Shown piece by piece: positions 37,904-47,156 of a stretch of 64,000 bases of DNA. Location of the stretch: contig CP053915.1 of the NCBI GenBank assembly GCA_021496925.1, positions 2,941,501 through 3,005,500 on the forward strand, given 5' to 3'. The DNA is from Acidovorax sp. YS12 (GTDB lineage: Bacteria > Pseudomonadota > Gammaproteobacteria > Burkholderiales > Burkholderiaceae_C). The position numbers were made by a program, and so were the translations under genes. Within the stretch, counting starts at the first letter, position 1, and the number at the start of each line of letters is the position of its first letter. The notes beneath the pieces were generated by a model. It was not told where the DNA came from. It did no database searches and saw only the letters and a program-made list of their open reading frames with translations.

Positions 37904-37919
37904 CTGTTCAAGCATACAG
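37904..37919. promoter_or_regulatory. LexA (SOS) box 1 upstream of recA
   Basis: CTGTTCAAGCATACAG matches CTGT-N8-ACAG exactly and is extended by TA on the 5' side. It overlaps the predicted transcription start of recA. Confidence 0.88.
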
Positions 37920-37920
37920 A

Positions 37921-37936
37921 CTGTTTTTCAAGACAG
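37921..37936. promoter_or_regulatory. LexA (SOS) box 2 upstream of recA
   Basis: CTGTTTTTCAAGACAG is a second exact CTGT-N8-ACAG match, one base after box 1. The 17-bp centre spacing puts the two sites on nearly the same plus about half-turn face, so two LexA dimers would be close neighbours. Confidence 0.8.
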
Positions 37937-37979
37937 TTCTTTACTGAAAGCACCAATGGCCACCAAGAGGAGCAACACC

Positions 37980-39044
<1,065 letters not shown>

Positions 39045-39054
39045 GCCAGGGCGG

Positions 39055-39119
39055 GAGTTTCAAGGGAAAATGCCCGCAAGGCGCTCCCATCAAGCGCCAG
39101 CAGCTAGTAAAGCAATAGC
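39055..39119 (+). repeat. Dispersed palindromic repeat, family A, forward copy 11
   Basis: It has GCCCGCAAGGCGCTCCC then ATCAAGCGCCAGCAGCTA and ends AATAGC directly against the recX ATG. It fills almost the whole recA-recX gap. Confidence 0.88.
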
Positions 39120-39578
39120 ATGGCATTCCAGAAGCTCTCCCTCAAGGGCCGTGCGCTGCGCCTGCTGGCGCAGCGCGAGCATTCGCGTGCCGAACTGGCC
39201 AGCAAGCTCGCGCGCCACGTGGAGGAAGACGACGACCTTGAAGCGGTGCTGCACGACCTGCAGGCCAAGGGCTTCATCGACGAAGCGCGCGTGGCCGAGT
39301 CGCTCGTGCACCGGCGCGCGGCCCGGCTTGGCACCCAGCGCCTGGTGCAGGAACTGCGCGGCAAGGGGCTGAGCGAAGACCTGGTGCGCGCCCAGGCCGC
39401 GCAACTGCGCGAAACGGAAGAGGAACGCGCGCGCGCCGTGTGGCGCCAGCGCTTTGGCACGCCTGCGGCGACGCCGCAGGAGCGTGCGCGGCAGATGCGC
39501 TTTCTGGCCGCGCGGGGCTTCAGCGGCGACACCGTGCGCCGCGTGCTGCGCGGCGCGCCGGACGGCGATGGTCAGTGA
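39120..39578 (+). CDS. recX: Regulatory protein RecX
   Basis: RecX binds RecA filaments and limits their growth. The 152-residue product has the helical repeats of the family: KGRALRLLAQREHSRAELAS, LHDLQAKGFIDEARVAESLV, RLVQELRGKGLSEDLV. It is 75 bp after recA and probably read through from it. No Shine-Dalgarno sequence is visible before the ATG, and the upstream bases belong to a family A repeat. Its last codons overlap the convergent CZB gene by 7 bp. Confidence 0.95.
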   Translation: MAFQKLSLKGRALRLLAQREHSRAELASKLARHVEEDDDLEAVLHDLQAKGFIDEARVAESLVHRRAARLGTQRLVQELRGKGLSEDLVRAQAAQLRETEEERARAVWRQRFGTPAATPQERARQMRFLAARGFSGDTVRRVLRGAPDGDGQ

Positions 39579-40039
39579 CGTGTATCGAGTTTGCCTTCGC
39601 TCGCCAGCACGTTCAGCATTTTCAGGTCGCGCATGACCTCGTTCGAATGCTGGGCGAACTGCACGTCCAGCATCTTGCGGGCCTCGTCGGTCTTGCCCGC
39701 CTGGGCCAGCGCCACCACGTTCGATGCGGCGTAGTGAAACATCTTGTGGTGCCCCTGCAAGGCAGTGAAGCCGGGGAAGGCGCCGAGCTTGGCCCGCCCT
39801 GCCGTGTGTATCCACTTGCCGAGGTCGCAGCGGTCGTCGAAACAGATTTCCTCGGCCACGAAGTGCTCGGTGGAGCGACCTTCAAGGAAAGCCTGGAGCC
39901 GTAGCTTCCAGTTTTCATGGGCGGCGATGGCCATTTCAAAGTCCACGTTCACCGCCGCACGCGCCACTTCGTCGGCCAGCTCTTTTTTGGGCGCAGCGCC
40001 AATGCCAAAAAAATTCTTCAGAACACTGTCAAGAAACAT
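39572..40039 (-). CDS. Stand-alone CZB (chemoreceptor zinc-binding) domain protein
   Basis: A 155-residue cytosolic protein that is nearly all one CZB domain. The expected 3-His-1-Cys zinc ligands are visible: H41 in IAAHENWKLRLQ, C71 in CDLGKWIHTAG, and H98/H102 in GHHKMFHYAAS. CZB domains sense zinc or hypochlorous acid and are usually fused to chemoreceptors or diguanylate cyclases. As a free domain it may work in trans with such proteins, for example the receptors in this window. That is inferred. Confidence 0.88.
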   Translation of the reverse strand: MFLDSVLKNFFGIGAAPKKELADEVARAAVNVDFEMAIAAHENWKLRLQAFLEGRSTEHFVAEEICFDDRCDLGKWIHTAGRAKLGAFPGFTALQGHHKMFHYAASNVVALAQAGKTDEARKMLDVQFAQHSNEVMRDLKMLNVLASEGKLDTRH

Positions 40040-40164
40040 GAATACACCTGTAATGACGAACAGATCCCAGTCGATCTGACTTGGGACAATTTGACCATAC
40101 TATGACAGTGGGCAAATAACCGACGTCAACTCCGGGCAGCCCTGGAGGCGGGGCTCGGGCCTGC

Positions 40165-41088
40165 TTACAAGCCCAGCATCAACTGCAGGTTCTGCACGGC
40201 AGCGCCGCTGGCACCCTTGCCCAGGTTGTCCAGCCGCGCAATGGCCACGGCCTGGCGATGCGCGTCGCTGGCGAAAACGCGAATCTCCAGCAGGTTGGTG
40301 TTCTCCAGTGCCGTGGCATCGAGCTTGCCGTCTTCGGTGGGCGGCAACACCTTGACGAACTGGGCCGGCGTGTTGCTCTTGGCGTAGTGCGCCACATAGG
40401 CGGCGTGCAAATCGGCGGCCTGCGGGCGGCCAGGCAACTGGTCGAGGTGCAGAGGCAGGTTCACCAACATGCCTTGGCGGAAGTTACCCACCGAGGGGAT
40501 GAACAGCGGACGCGCCGTCAGCCCCGTGCAGTGCATGATTTCCGGAATGTGTTTGTGCTGCAGGCCCAAGGCGTAGGTTTCAAACAAGGGCGCCTGGCCG
40601 GCCTCGTAGGCCTCGATCATGGGGCGCCCGCCGCCGGAATAGCCGCTGACCGAAGGCAGCGACAGGGGCATATCGGCCGCCAGCAACCCAGCGTCGATCA
40701 GCGGGCGCACCAGGGCGATGGCACCCGTGGCATAGCAGCCCGGATTGGCCACGCGCTCGGCCGCCGCCACGGCCTGCGCCTGGCCGGCCTGCAGTTCCGC
40801 AAAGCCATAGACCCAGCCGGGCGCCGTGCGGTGCGCGGTGGAGGCGTCGATGATGCGGGGCTTGCGGCCCGGCAGGCCGTCGATCAACGCGACGGACTCG
40901 CGCGCTGCGTCGTCGTGCAGGCACAGAATCACCAGATCCACCGCGCCCATCAACGCCTGCTTGGCCTGCGCGTCTTTGCGCAGCGCTGGGTCGATACTGA
41001 CCAGCTCCACCTGCGCCATGTCCTTCAGGCGTTCACGGATTTGCAGGCCCGTGGTTCCGGCTTCGCCGTCGATGAAAACTTTGAACAT
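40165..41088 (-). CDS. argC: N-acetyl-gamma-glutamyl-phosphate reductase, type 2
   Basis: ArgC reduces N-acetylglutamyl phosphate with NADPH in arginine synthesis. The 307-residue product is the short type 2 form: it starts FKVFIDGEAGTTGLQIRERL and has catalytic Cys118 in ANPGCYATGA and a His in KHIPEI. AGGAG precedes ATG 41088. It is divergent from sucC. No other arg gene is nearby. Confidence 0.95.
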   Translation of the reverse strand: MFKVFIDGEAGTTGLQIRERLKDMAQVELVSIDPALRKDAQAKQALMGAVDLVILCLHDDAARESVALIDGLPGRKPRIIDASTAHRTAPGWVYGFAELQAGQAQAVAAAERVANPGCYATGAIALVRPLIDAGLLAADMPLSLPSVSGYSGGGRPMIEAYEAGQAPLFETYALGLQHKHIPEIMHCTGLTARPLFIPSVGNFRQGMLVNLPLHLDQLPGRPQAADLHAAYVAHYAKSNTPAQFVKVLPPTEDGKLDATALENTNLLEIRVFASDAHRQAVAIARLDNLGKGASGAAVQNLQLMLGL

Positions 41089-41267
41089 GGGGGGCTCCTG
41101 GTCCAAGAAATAAGAGACCCTCGATTGCGCCGGGGTCTGTAAGTTCCGCAACAGGTATGGTGCGTCGCAACATGATACATTCGTTGATTGCCATGTCCCG
41201 AGCCCGCGGCCAGACATACCAATCATGGCAAACGGGTTAGTACCACCCTTCCCTGAGAGAGACCCTC

Positions 41268-42428
<1,161 letters not shown>

Positions 42429-42446
42429 GAAGCCCGGAGAACACAC

Positions 42447-43343
42447 ATGTCGATCTACATCAACAAAGACACCAAGGTCATCACCCAGGGCATCACGGGC
42501 AAGACTGGCCAGTTCCACACCGAGAAGTGCCAGGAATACGCCAACGGCAAGAACTGCTTTGTCGCCGGCGTGAACCCCAAGAAGGCCGGTGAGTCGATCT
42601 TCAACATCCCAATCTACTCCACCGTCAAGGAAGCCGCCCAGCAAACCGGCGCCACCGTGTCGGTGATCTACGTGCCCCCAGCAGGCGCAGCCGCTGCCAT
42701 CTGGGAAGCCGTGGAAGCTGATCTGGACCTGGCGATCTGCATCACCGAAGGCATTCCCGTGCGTGACATGCTGGAAGTGCGCAACAAGATGAAGGCCAAG
42801 GAAGCTGCTGGCGGCAAGAAGACCCTGCTGCTGGGCCCCAACTGCCCTGGCCTGATCACGCCCGACGAGATCAAGATCGGCATCATGCCCGGTCACATCC
42901 ACCGCAAGGGCCGCATTGGTGTGGTGAGCCGCTCGGGCACGCTGACCTACGAAGCTGTGGCCATGCTGACCGAAGTGGGTCTGGGCCAGTCCAGCGCCGT
43001 CGGTATCGGTGGTGACCCGATCAACGGTCTGAAGCACATCGACGTGATGAAGGCGTTCAACGACGATCCAGACACCGACGCCGTGATCATGATCGGCGAA
43101 ATCGGCGGCCCCGACGAAGCCGAAGCCGCCCAGTGGTGCAAGGCCAACATGAAGAAGCCTGTGGTGGGCTTCATCGCTGGCGTGACAGCCCCTCCCGGCA
43201 AGCGCATGGGCCACGCTGGCGCGCTGATCTCCGGCGGCGCCGACACGGCCGACGCCAAGCTGGCCATCATGGAAGAGTGTGGTTTCGTGGTCACACGCAA
43301 CCCCTCTGAACTGGGCAAGCTGCTCAAGGCCCAGCTGAAATAA
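42447..43343 (+). CDS. sucD: Succinate--CoA ligase, alpha subunit
   Basis: The alpha subunit binds CoA and carries the phospho-His intermediate. The 298-residue product has ITQGITGKTGQFHTEKCQEY at the CoA site, GPNCPGLITPDEIKIGIMP, and the phospho-His256 in GKRMGHAGALISGG. It ends just before a strong terminator. Codon use is typical of highly expressed genes. Confidence 0.98.
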   Translation: MSIYINKDTKVITQGITGKTGQFHTEKCQEYANGKNCFVAGVNPKKAGESIFNIPIYSTVKEAAQQTGATVSVIYVPPAGAAAAIWEAVEADLDLAICITEGIPVRDMLEVRNKMKAKEAAGGKKTLLLGPNCPGLITPDEIKIGIMPGHIHRKGRIGVVSRSGTLTYEAVAMLTEVGLGQSSAVGIGGDPINGLKHIDVMKAFNDDPDTDAVIMIGEIGGPDEAEAAQWCKANMKKPVVGFIAGVTAPPGKRMGHAGALISGGADTADAKLAIMEECGFVVTRNPSELGKLLKAQLK

Positions 43344-43367
43344 GCGCGCGCGTTCCTCCGCGCACCG

Positions 43368-43403
43368 CGCCCGCAACCGAACAAGTTGCGGGCGTTTTTT
43401 TTT
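43368..43403 (+). terminator. Rho-independent terminator of sucCD
   Basis: A 10-bp stem (CGCCCGCAAC at 43368-43377 with GTTGCGGGCG at 43385-43394), a 7-base loop, then nine T residues. Confidence 0.95.
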
Positions 43404-43671
43404 GATCCATCACAAGCTCTGGCGCACCGACAGCCAACGCCTCAAAGCAAAACGTAACTGAGACACACTTCTGGTTACAATCATGCTCTCTGCCTTTTGG
43501 AAGGGCCACGTACCCTGCGTCAACAAAAATCCGTTCTACAAAAAATACCCTCGTCTATGATGCATGACGCAACGCAACAGGGCATGACATGGCGGATTTT
43601 CATCAAGTGGTAACCCAGCAGGCGCACACCCTCCAGAATGCAGCGAGCCAAGGCAGCGGGAAGATGGCCGC
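43404..43671 (+). other. Leader region of the PP2C operon; one possible 28-residue ORF
   Basis: This gap of about 270 bp (328 bp from the sucD stop) holds no assured gene. A TACAAT hexamer at 43476-43481 may be part of a promoter. A small ORF from ATG 43589 ends at a TGA that overlaps the next start as ATGA (43672-43675). It has AGGG upstream. The peptide has no recognisable features, so it may be a leader or chance. Confidence 0.3.
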
Positions 43672-44490
43672 ATGACACCCCATTCCCGCATGGAATATCT
43701 CTTTTATGCCCGGACCGATTGCGGCCGCGTGCGCAAGAACAATGAGGACGCCGTTGCCACGGCGCCCGAGATTGGCTTGGCATTGCTGGCCGACGGCATG
43801 GGGGGCTACAACGCAGGCGAGGTGGCTAGCAATATGGCCATCTCCATCACGCAACACGCGATGGCGCGCTGGTTCGCCCACGCTGGCACCACCCCTACCA
43901 CCAGCGATGTGCGCAAGGCCCTACAAGAAAGCGTTCAGGAAGCCAACTTGGCCGTGTTGAATACCGCCCTGCAACAACCTCAGTGTGCGGGTATGGGTAC
44001 AACGCTGGTGGCAGCCGTGTTTGTGCAAGACCGGCTGGTGCTGGGTCATATGGGTGATTCACGTTGCTATCGGCTGCGCGACGGCCAGCTGCAGCAGATC
44101 ACCCGGGATCATTCCTGGCTGCAAGAGCAGATGGATGCCGGGCTGATGACCCCCGAGGAAGCGGCGCAATCTGGCAACGGCAACCTTGTCACCCGCGCAC
44201 TGGGGGTTGAGGAAAGCACACCCATGGAGATCAATGAGTTCCAGGTGCTGCCGCAGGACTTATTCTTGCTTTGTTCTGATGGTCTTACCGACATGATGGA
44301 TGACCACGAACTGCTCATGCTTGCCAGCACCCCTGTTTCCCTCGAAGAAAAAGCCAACCTGCTCATTGATACCGCCAACACATTTGGCGGTCGCGACAAT
44401 ATCAGTGTCGTACTGGTACAAGCGCAAGCAGAAAATCGCAAACGGGGATTCATTTCCCGCTTTTTGCACAAGAGCAGCCCACGTGTCTGA
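43672..44490 (+). CDS. PP2C-type Ser/Thr protein phosphatase
   Basis: A 272-residue metal-dependent phosphatase. Every PP2C motif is visible: GRVRKNNEDA, LLADGMGGYNAGEVAS, GMGTTLVAAV, GHMGDSRCYRLR, LLCSDGLTDMMDD and GGRDNISVVLV. It would reverse Ser/Thr phosphorylation, probably of the FHA partner system encoded next. No Ser/Thr kinase gene is in the window. A second ATG at 43690 (MEYLFYARTD) is a possible start. It lies 38 bp upstream of the FHA gene. Confidence 0.93.
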   Translation: MTPHSRMEYLFYARTDCGRVRKNNEDAVATAPEIGLALLADGMGGYNAGEVASNMAISITQHAMARWFAHAGTTPTTSDVRKALQESVQEANLAVLNTALQQPQCAGMGTTLVAAVFVQDRLVLGHMGDSRCYRLRDGQLQQITRDHSWLQEQMDAGLMTPEEAAQSGNGNLVTRALGVEESTPMEINEFQVLPQDLFLLCSDGLTDMMDDHELLMLASTPVSLEEKANLLIDTANTFGGRDNISVVLVQAQAENRKRGFISRFLHKSSPRV

Positions 44491-44528
44491 TTTTTTCTCC
44501 CACTACAAATAAAAGCCAGGAGTTGACC

Positions 44529-45170
44529 ATGCCCAAATTGATCGTCTCGATCGACGGGGTTGTCATCAAGGAAGTCCCGCTGACCAAGGAGCGTACCTCC
44601 CTGGGGCGGCGCCCTTACAACGATATCGTCATCGACAACCTTGCCGTCAGCGGCGAGCACGCCGTCGTCCACCTTCGCGGCGACCATGTCGAAATCGAGG
44701 ATCTGGGAAGCACCAACGGCACCTACATCAATGGCCAAGCCGTTAAGCACCACACATTGCACACGGGCGACATCATTGACATTGGGAAGTACAAGATCCG
44801 CTTCCTGAACGAAGCCCAGCACCCGGACTTCGAAAAGACCATGATCTTCAAGCCGGGCCAACTCCCCCCCGCCCCGGTTCCTCGGCCAGCAGCGGCTTCC
44901 GCCCCCGCGATGAGTGCCTATATCAAGGTACTGTCTGGTGCGGCATCAGGGCGCGAAGTTGATCTTGTCAAAATTGTCACCACGATTGGCAAACCTGGCG
45001 TTGCTGTTGCCTCGATCACCAAACGGCCCCATGGCTACGTGCTGACCCACGTTGACGGAGAACAACCCCCGACCCTCAATGGGCAACCCATCGGCACCGA
45101 TCCGATTCCACTGCACAGCGGTGACGTACTGGATCTAGCCGGTACGCAAATGCAGTTCATGCAACGCTGA
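44529..45170 (+). CDS. FHA-domain protein
   Basis: A 213-residue cytosolic protein. The N-terminal FHA phosphothreonine-binding domain (about 5-95) is complete, with TSLGRRPYNDIVI, SGEHAVV and LGSTNGTYING. A Pro/Ala linker joins a second, weaker FHA-like sandwich (about 130-213, YIKVLSGAASGREVDL, QPIGTDPIPLHSGDVLDL). AGGAG six bases upstream fixes the start at 44529. With the phosphatase before it, it forms a phospho-signalling module. Confidence 0.92.
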   Translation: MPKLIVSIDGVVIKEVPLTKERTSLGRRPYNDIVIDNLAVSGEHAVVHLRGDHVEIEDLGSTNGTYINGQAVKHHTLHTGDIIDIGKYKIRFLNEAQHPDFEKTMIFKPGQLPPAPVPRPAAASAPAMSAYIKVLSGAASGREVDLVKIVTTIGKPGVAVASITKRPHGYVLTHVDGEQPPTLNGQPIGTDPIPLHSGDVLDLAGTQMQFMQR

Positions 45171-45191
45171 CGCTACGCGCACAGACACGCC

Positions 45192-45980
45192 ATGAAAGTC
45201 CGCGTGCTCGGCTGCTCTGGCGCCATCGCCCGCGACTGCCGAACCACGGCCTTCTTGGTGGACGAGCACATTCTCGTCGATGCCGGGACGGGAGTCGGTG
45301 ACCTCACGGTCGATGAGATGCTGGCTATCGACCACGTGCTGCTGACCCACTGCCATCTGGATCACATTGCGGCCCTGCCGCTGATGCTAGATGCGGTGGG
45401 CACGCGCCGCAGCAAACCTTTAACCCTGCACGCCCTACCTGAAACCATCTCGGCCCTGCAGCAGCACATCTTCAACGGCGTCATTTGGCCAGACTTCAGC
45501 TGCCTGCCCAGCAGCCATGCCCCCTTCATTCGCTATGCGCCAATAAACACTGGCCAGCAACTTGAAGCAGCTGGCATCGCCGTGGAAGTACTGCCTGCCG
45601 TACACACAGTGCCCGCCGTCGGCTACGCGCTGCGCGGCAGTGAAGGATGGTGGGCCTTCAGCGGCGATACCGGCCCCAACCCAGCTCTGTGGCAACGCCT
45701 GAACCACATGGATATTGCCATGCTGGTCATCGAAACCGCCTTCAGTGGCCAAGAGCAAGAACTCGCCCAGCGCAGCCAGCACTTGGCGCCATCCACGTTG
45801 ATGGAAGAACTGGCGCAATGGAAACCGCGGCGCCCCTGTCCGGTGTACATCACGCATGCCAAACCGCTGGAAACTGATCGCATCATGGATGAAATCTATG
45901 GCTTGGGCGCCGACCGTGCTGCGCTCACGGTTCACCATGACATTCGCTGGCTACAAGCAGGGCAAGAGTTTGCAATTTGA
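45192..45980 (+). CDS. MBL-fold phosphodiesterase, class II cyclic-nucleotide type
   Basis: A 262-residue metallo-beta-lactamase-fold hydrolase. The metal motif THCHLDHIAALPLMLDA and the C-terminal VYITHAKPLETDRIMDEI fit class II 3',5'-cyclic-nucleotide phosphodiesterases. HTVPAVGY and FSGDTGPNPALW add ligands. It is third in an operon with PP2C and FHA genes (21-bp gap). cAMP as substrate is the best guess from the family; other MBL hydrolases remain possible. Confidence 0.82.
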   Translation: MKVRVLGCSGAIARDCRTTAFLVDEHILVDAGTGVGDLTVDEMLAIDHVLLTHCHLDHIAALPLMLDAVGTRRSKPLTLHALPETISALQQHIFNGVIWPDFSCLPSSHAPFIRYAPINTGQQLEAAGIAVEVLPAVHTVPAVGYALRGSEGWWAFSGDTGPNPALWQRLNHMDIAMLVIETAFSGQEQELAQRSQHLAPSTLMEELAQWKPRRPCPVYITHAKPLETDRIMDEIYGLGADRAALTVHHDIRWLQAGQEFAI

Positions 45981-46137
45981 TGACAGTGCGACAGTTCTGC
46001 TCGCACCCCCAACCCTTCACCCTCGACAATGCAAGGCAAAGAGACAAAATCGTCACCCCATGCTCCCCAAAAGCCGTTCTGCACGGCCAGAGTGTGAAAA
46101 ATCATACAAAGATGCAACAAGTCTTTGCAGAAGTAGG

Positions 46138-46155
46138 CTGGCATGGAACCTGCTG
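46138..46155 (+). promoter_or_regulatory. Sigma-54 promoter of the first pilin gene
   Basis: CTGGCATGGAACCTGCTG has the invariant GG (46140-46141) and GC (46152-46153) separated by exactly 10 bases, the -24/-12 spacing. Major pilin genes are commonly RpoN/PilR-controlled. The leader to ATG 46224 would be about 60 bases and contains a hairpin (AGCC-AGGAG...CCTCT-CCGGCT). Confidence 0.65.
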
Positions 46156-46223
46156 AATCCCTTGCCGAAGCCAGGAGAAATTCCTCTCCGGCTTTCATTG
46201 CAACTGCTTTGAGGAGAAGTGTT

Positions 46224-46649
46224 ATGAACCGTACGATGCGTTCCGTGCAAAAGGGTTTCACCCTGATTGAATTGATGATCGTTGTGGCGATCATTGGTAT
46301 TTTGGCGGCTATCGCACTGCCCGCTTACCAAGACTACATGGCGAAGTCTCAGGTTACTGCCGGCTTGGCTGAAATTCGTGGTGGTGTCACTGCCTTCGAA
46401 GAAGGCATTCAATCCGGAAAGAGTGGAACTCCCGCTGCTGGTGACATTGGTCTGCAAGGTAGCACTGCTCGTTGCACCATTACATCCACTGGTGCATATA
46501 CGGCTGCCAGCGGTCAGGCCATTAAATGCGCCTTGAAGGGCAACCCGAAAGTGACCACCAAGCATGTTACCTTGACACGTAACGGTTCTGGTGCCTGGGT
46601 CTGCACTTCTGATGCCGATGCTAAATACAAGCCAGTCGGCTGCTCCTAA
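46224..46649 (+). CDS. pilA: Type IV major pilin (PilA-type)
   Basis: The structural subunit of type IV pili. A short leader ends KG, then FTLIELMIVVAIIGILAAIA: prepilin peptidase would cut after Gly11, leaving Phe1 and the needed Glu5. The mature domain has four Cys (RCTIT, KCALKG, VCTSD, VGCS) suited to two disulfides. GAGGAGAAG precedes ATG. A sigma-54 promoter lies upstream and a strong terminator follows. It stands at the start of a surface-glycan region and shortly after a PP2C-FHA-MBL operon. Confidence 0.93.
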   Translation: MNRTMRSVQKGFTLIELMIVVAIIGILAAIALPAYQDYMAKSQVTAGLAEIRGGVTAFEEGIQSGKSGTPAAGDIGLQGSTARCTITSTGAYTAASGQAIKCALKGNPKVTTKHVTLTRNGSGAWVCTSDADAKYKPVGCS

Positions 46650-46668
46650 AATCGCCATGATTTGATGG

Positions 46669-46699
46669 CAAAAAAACCCCGCTTTGGCGGGGTTTTTTT
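46669..46699 (+). terminator. Terminator after the first pilin gene
   Basis: CCCCGC and GCGGGG pair around a TTTG loop, preceded by seven A and followed by seven T residues. It separates the two pilin genes, so the second gets either read-through or its own promoter. Confidence 0.93.
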
Positions 46700-46727
46700 A
46701 TATACTCAATTCCACGGAGTTTTTGTT

Positions 46728-47144
46728 ATGCCTCACACCTCTTCCGTGCGTGGTTTTACCCTTATTGAGTTAATGATTGTTTTGGCGGTTATCGGAATTT
46801 TGTCAGCCATTGCCTTGCCTGCTTACAAAGATTACGTAGCTAAATCCCAGATCGCTGCTGGATTGGCTGAAATACGTGGTGGAAAAATTGCTTTTGAAAA
46901 CCATGTATTAGCTGAAAGCGTGAACACTTTTAACTTGGGTGATATTGGATTGCCTTCAGAAACCACCCGTTGCATTTTGAGTATGGCACCTGGAGCTAGT
47001 GGATTTATTCGTTGCACCCTGAAAGGCAATCCAGTAGTTGTTAATAAAACCATAGAATTAGTTCGCAATACCTCTAATGAGTGGGAGTGCAAAGTAGATG
47101 CTTCCGTGCCTTCGGGGCTGCTGCCTGTGGGTTGCAGCCATTAA
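46728..47144 (+). CDS. Second type IV pilin, AT-rich paralogue
   Basis: A 138-residue pilin: leader ending VRG, then FTLIELMIVLAVIGILSAIA with Glu5. It matches the first pilin throughout, with the same four Cys positions and the same DIGL, LKGNP and PVGCS segments. Base composition is clearly lower in GC than pilA and the flanking chromosome. CGGAG lies upstream; the start at 46728 is chosen for this and leader length. It may be an alternative pilin. It is 12 bp before the GT-C gene, so they are probably one unit. Confidence 0.9.
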   Translation: MPHTSSVRGFTLIELMIVLAVIGILSAIALPAYKDYVAKSQIAAGLAEIRGGKIAFENHVLAESVNTFNLGDIGLPSETTRCILSMAPGASGFIRCTLKGNPVVVNKTIELVRNTSNEWECKVDASVPSGLLPVGCSH

Positions 47145-47156
47145 ATCCTTTGATTT

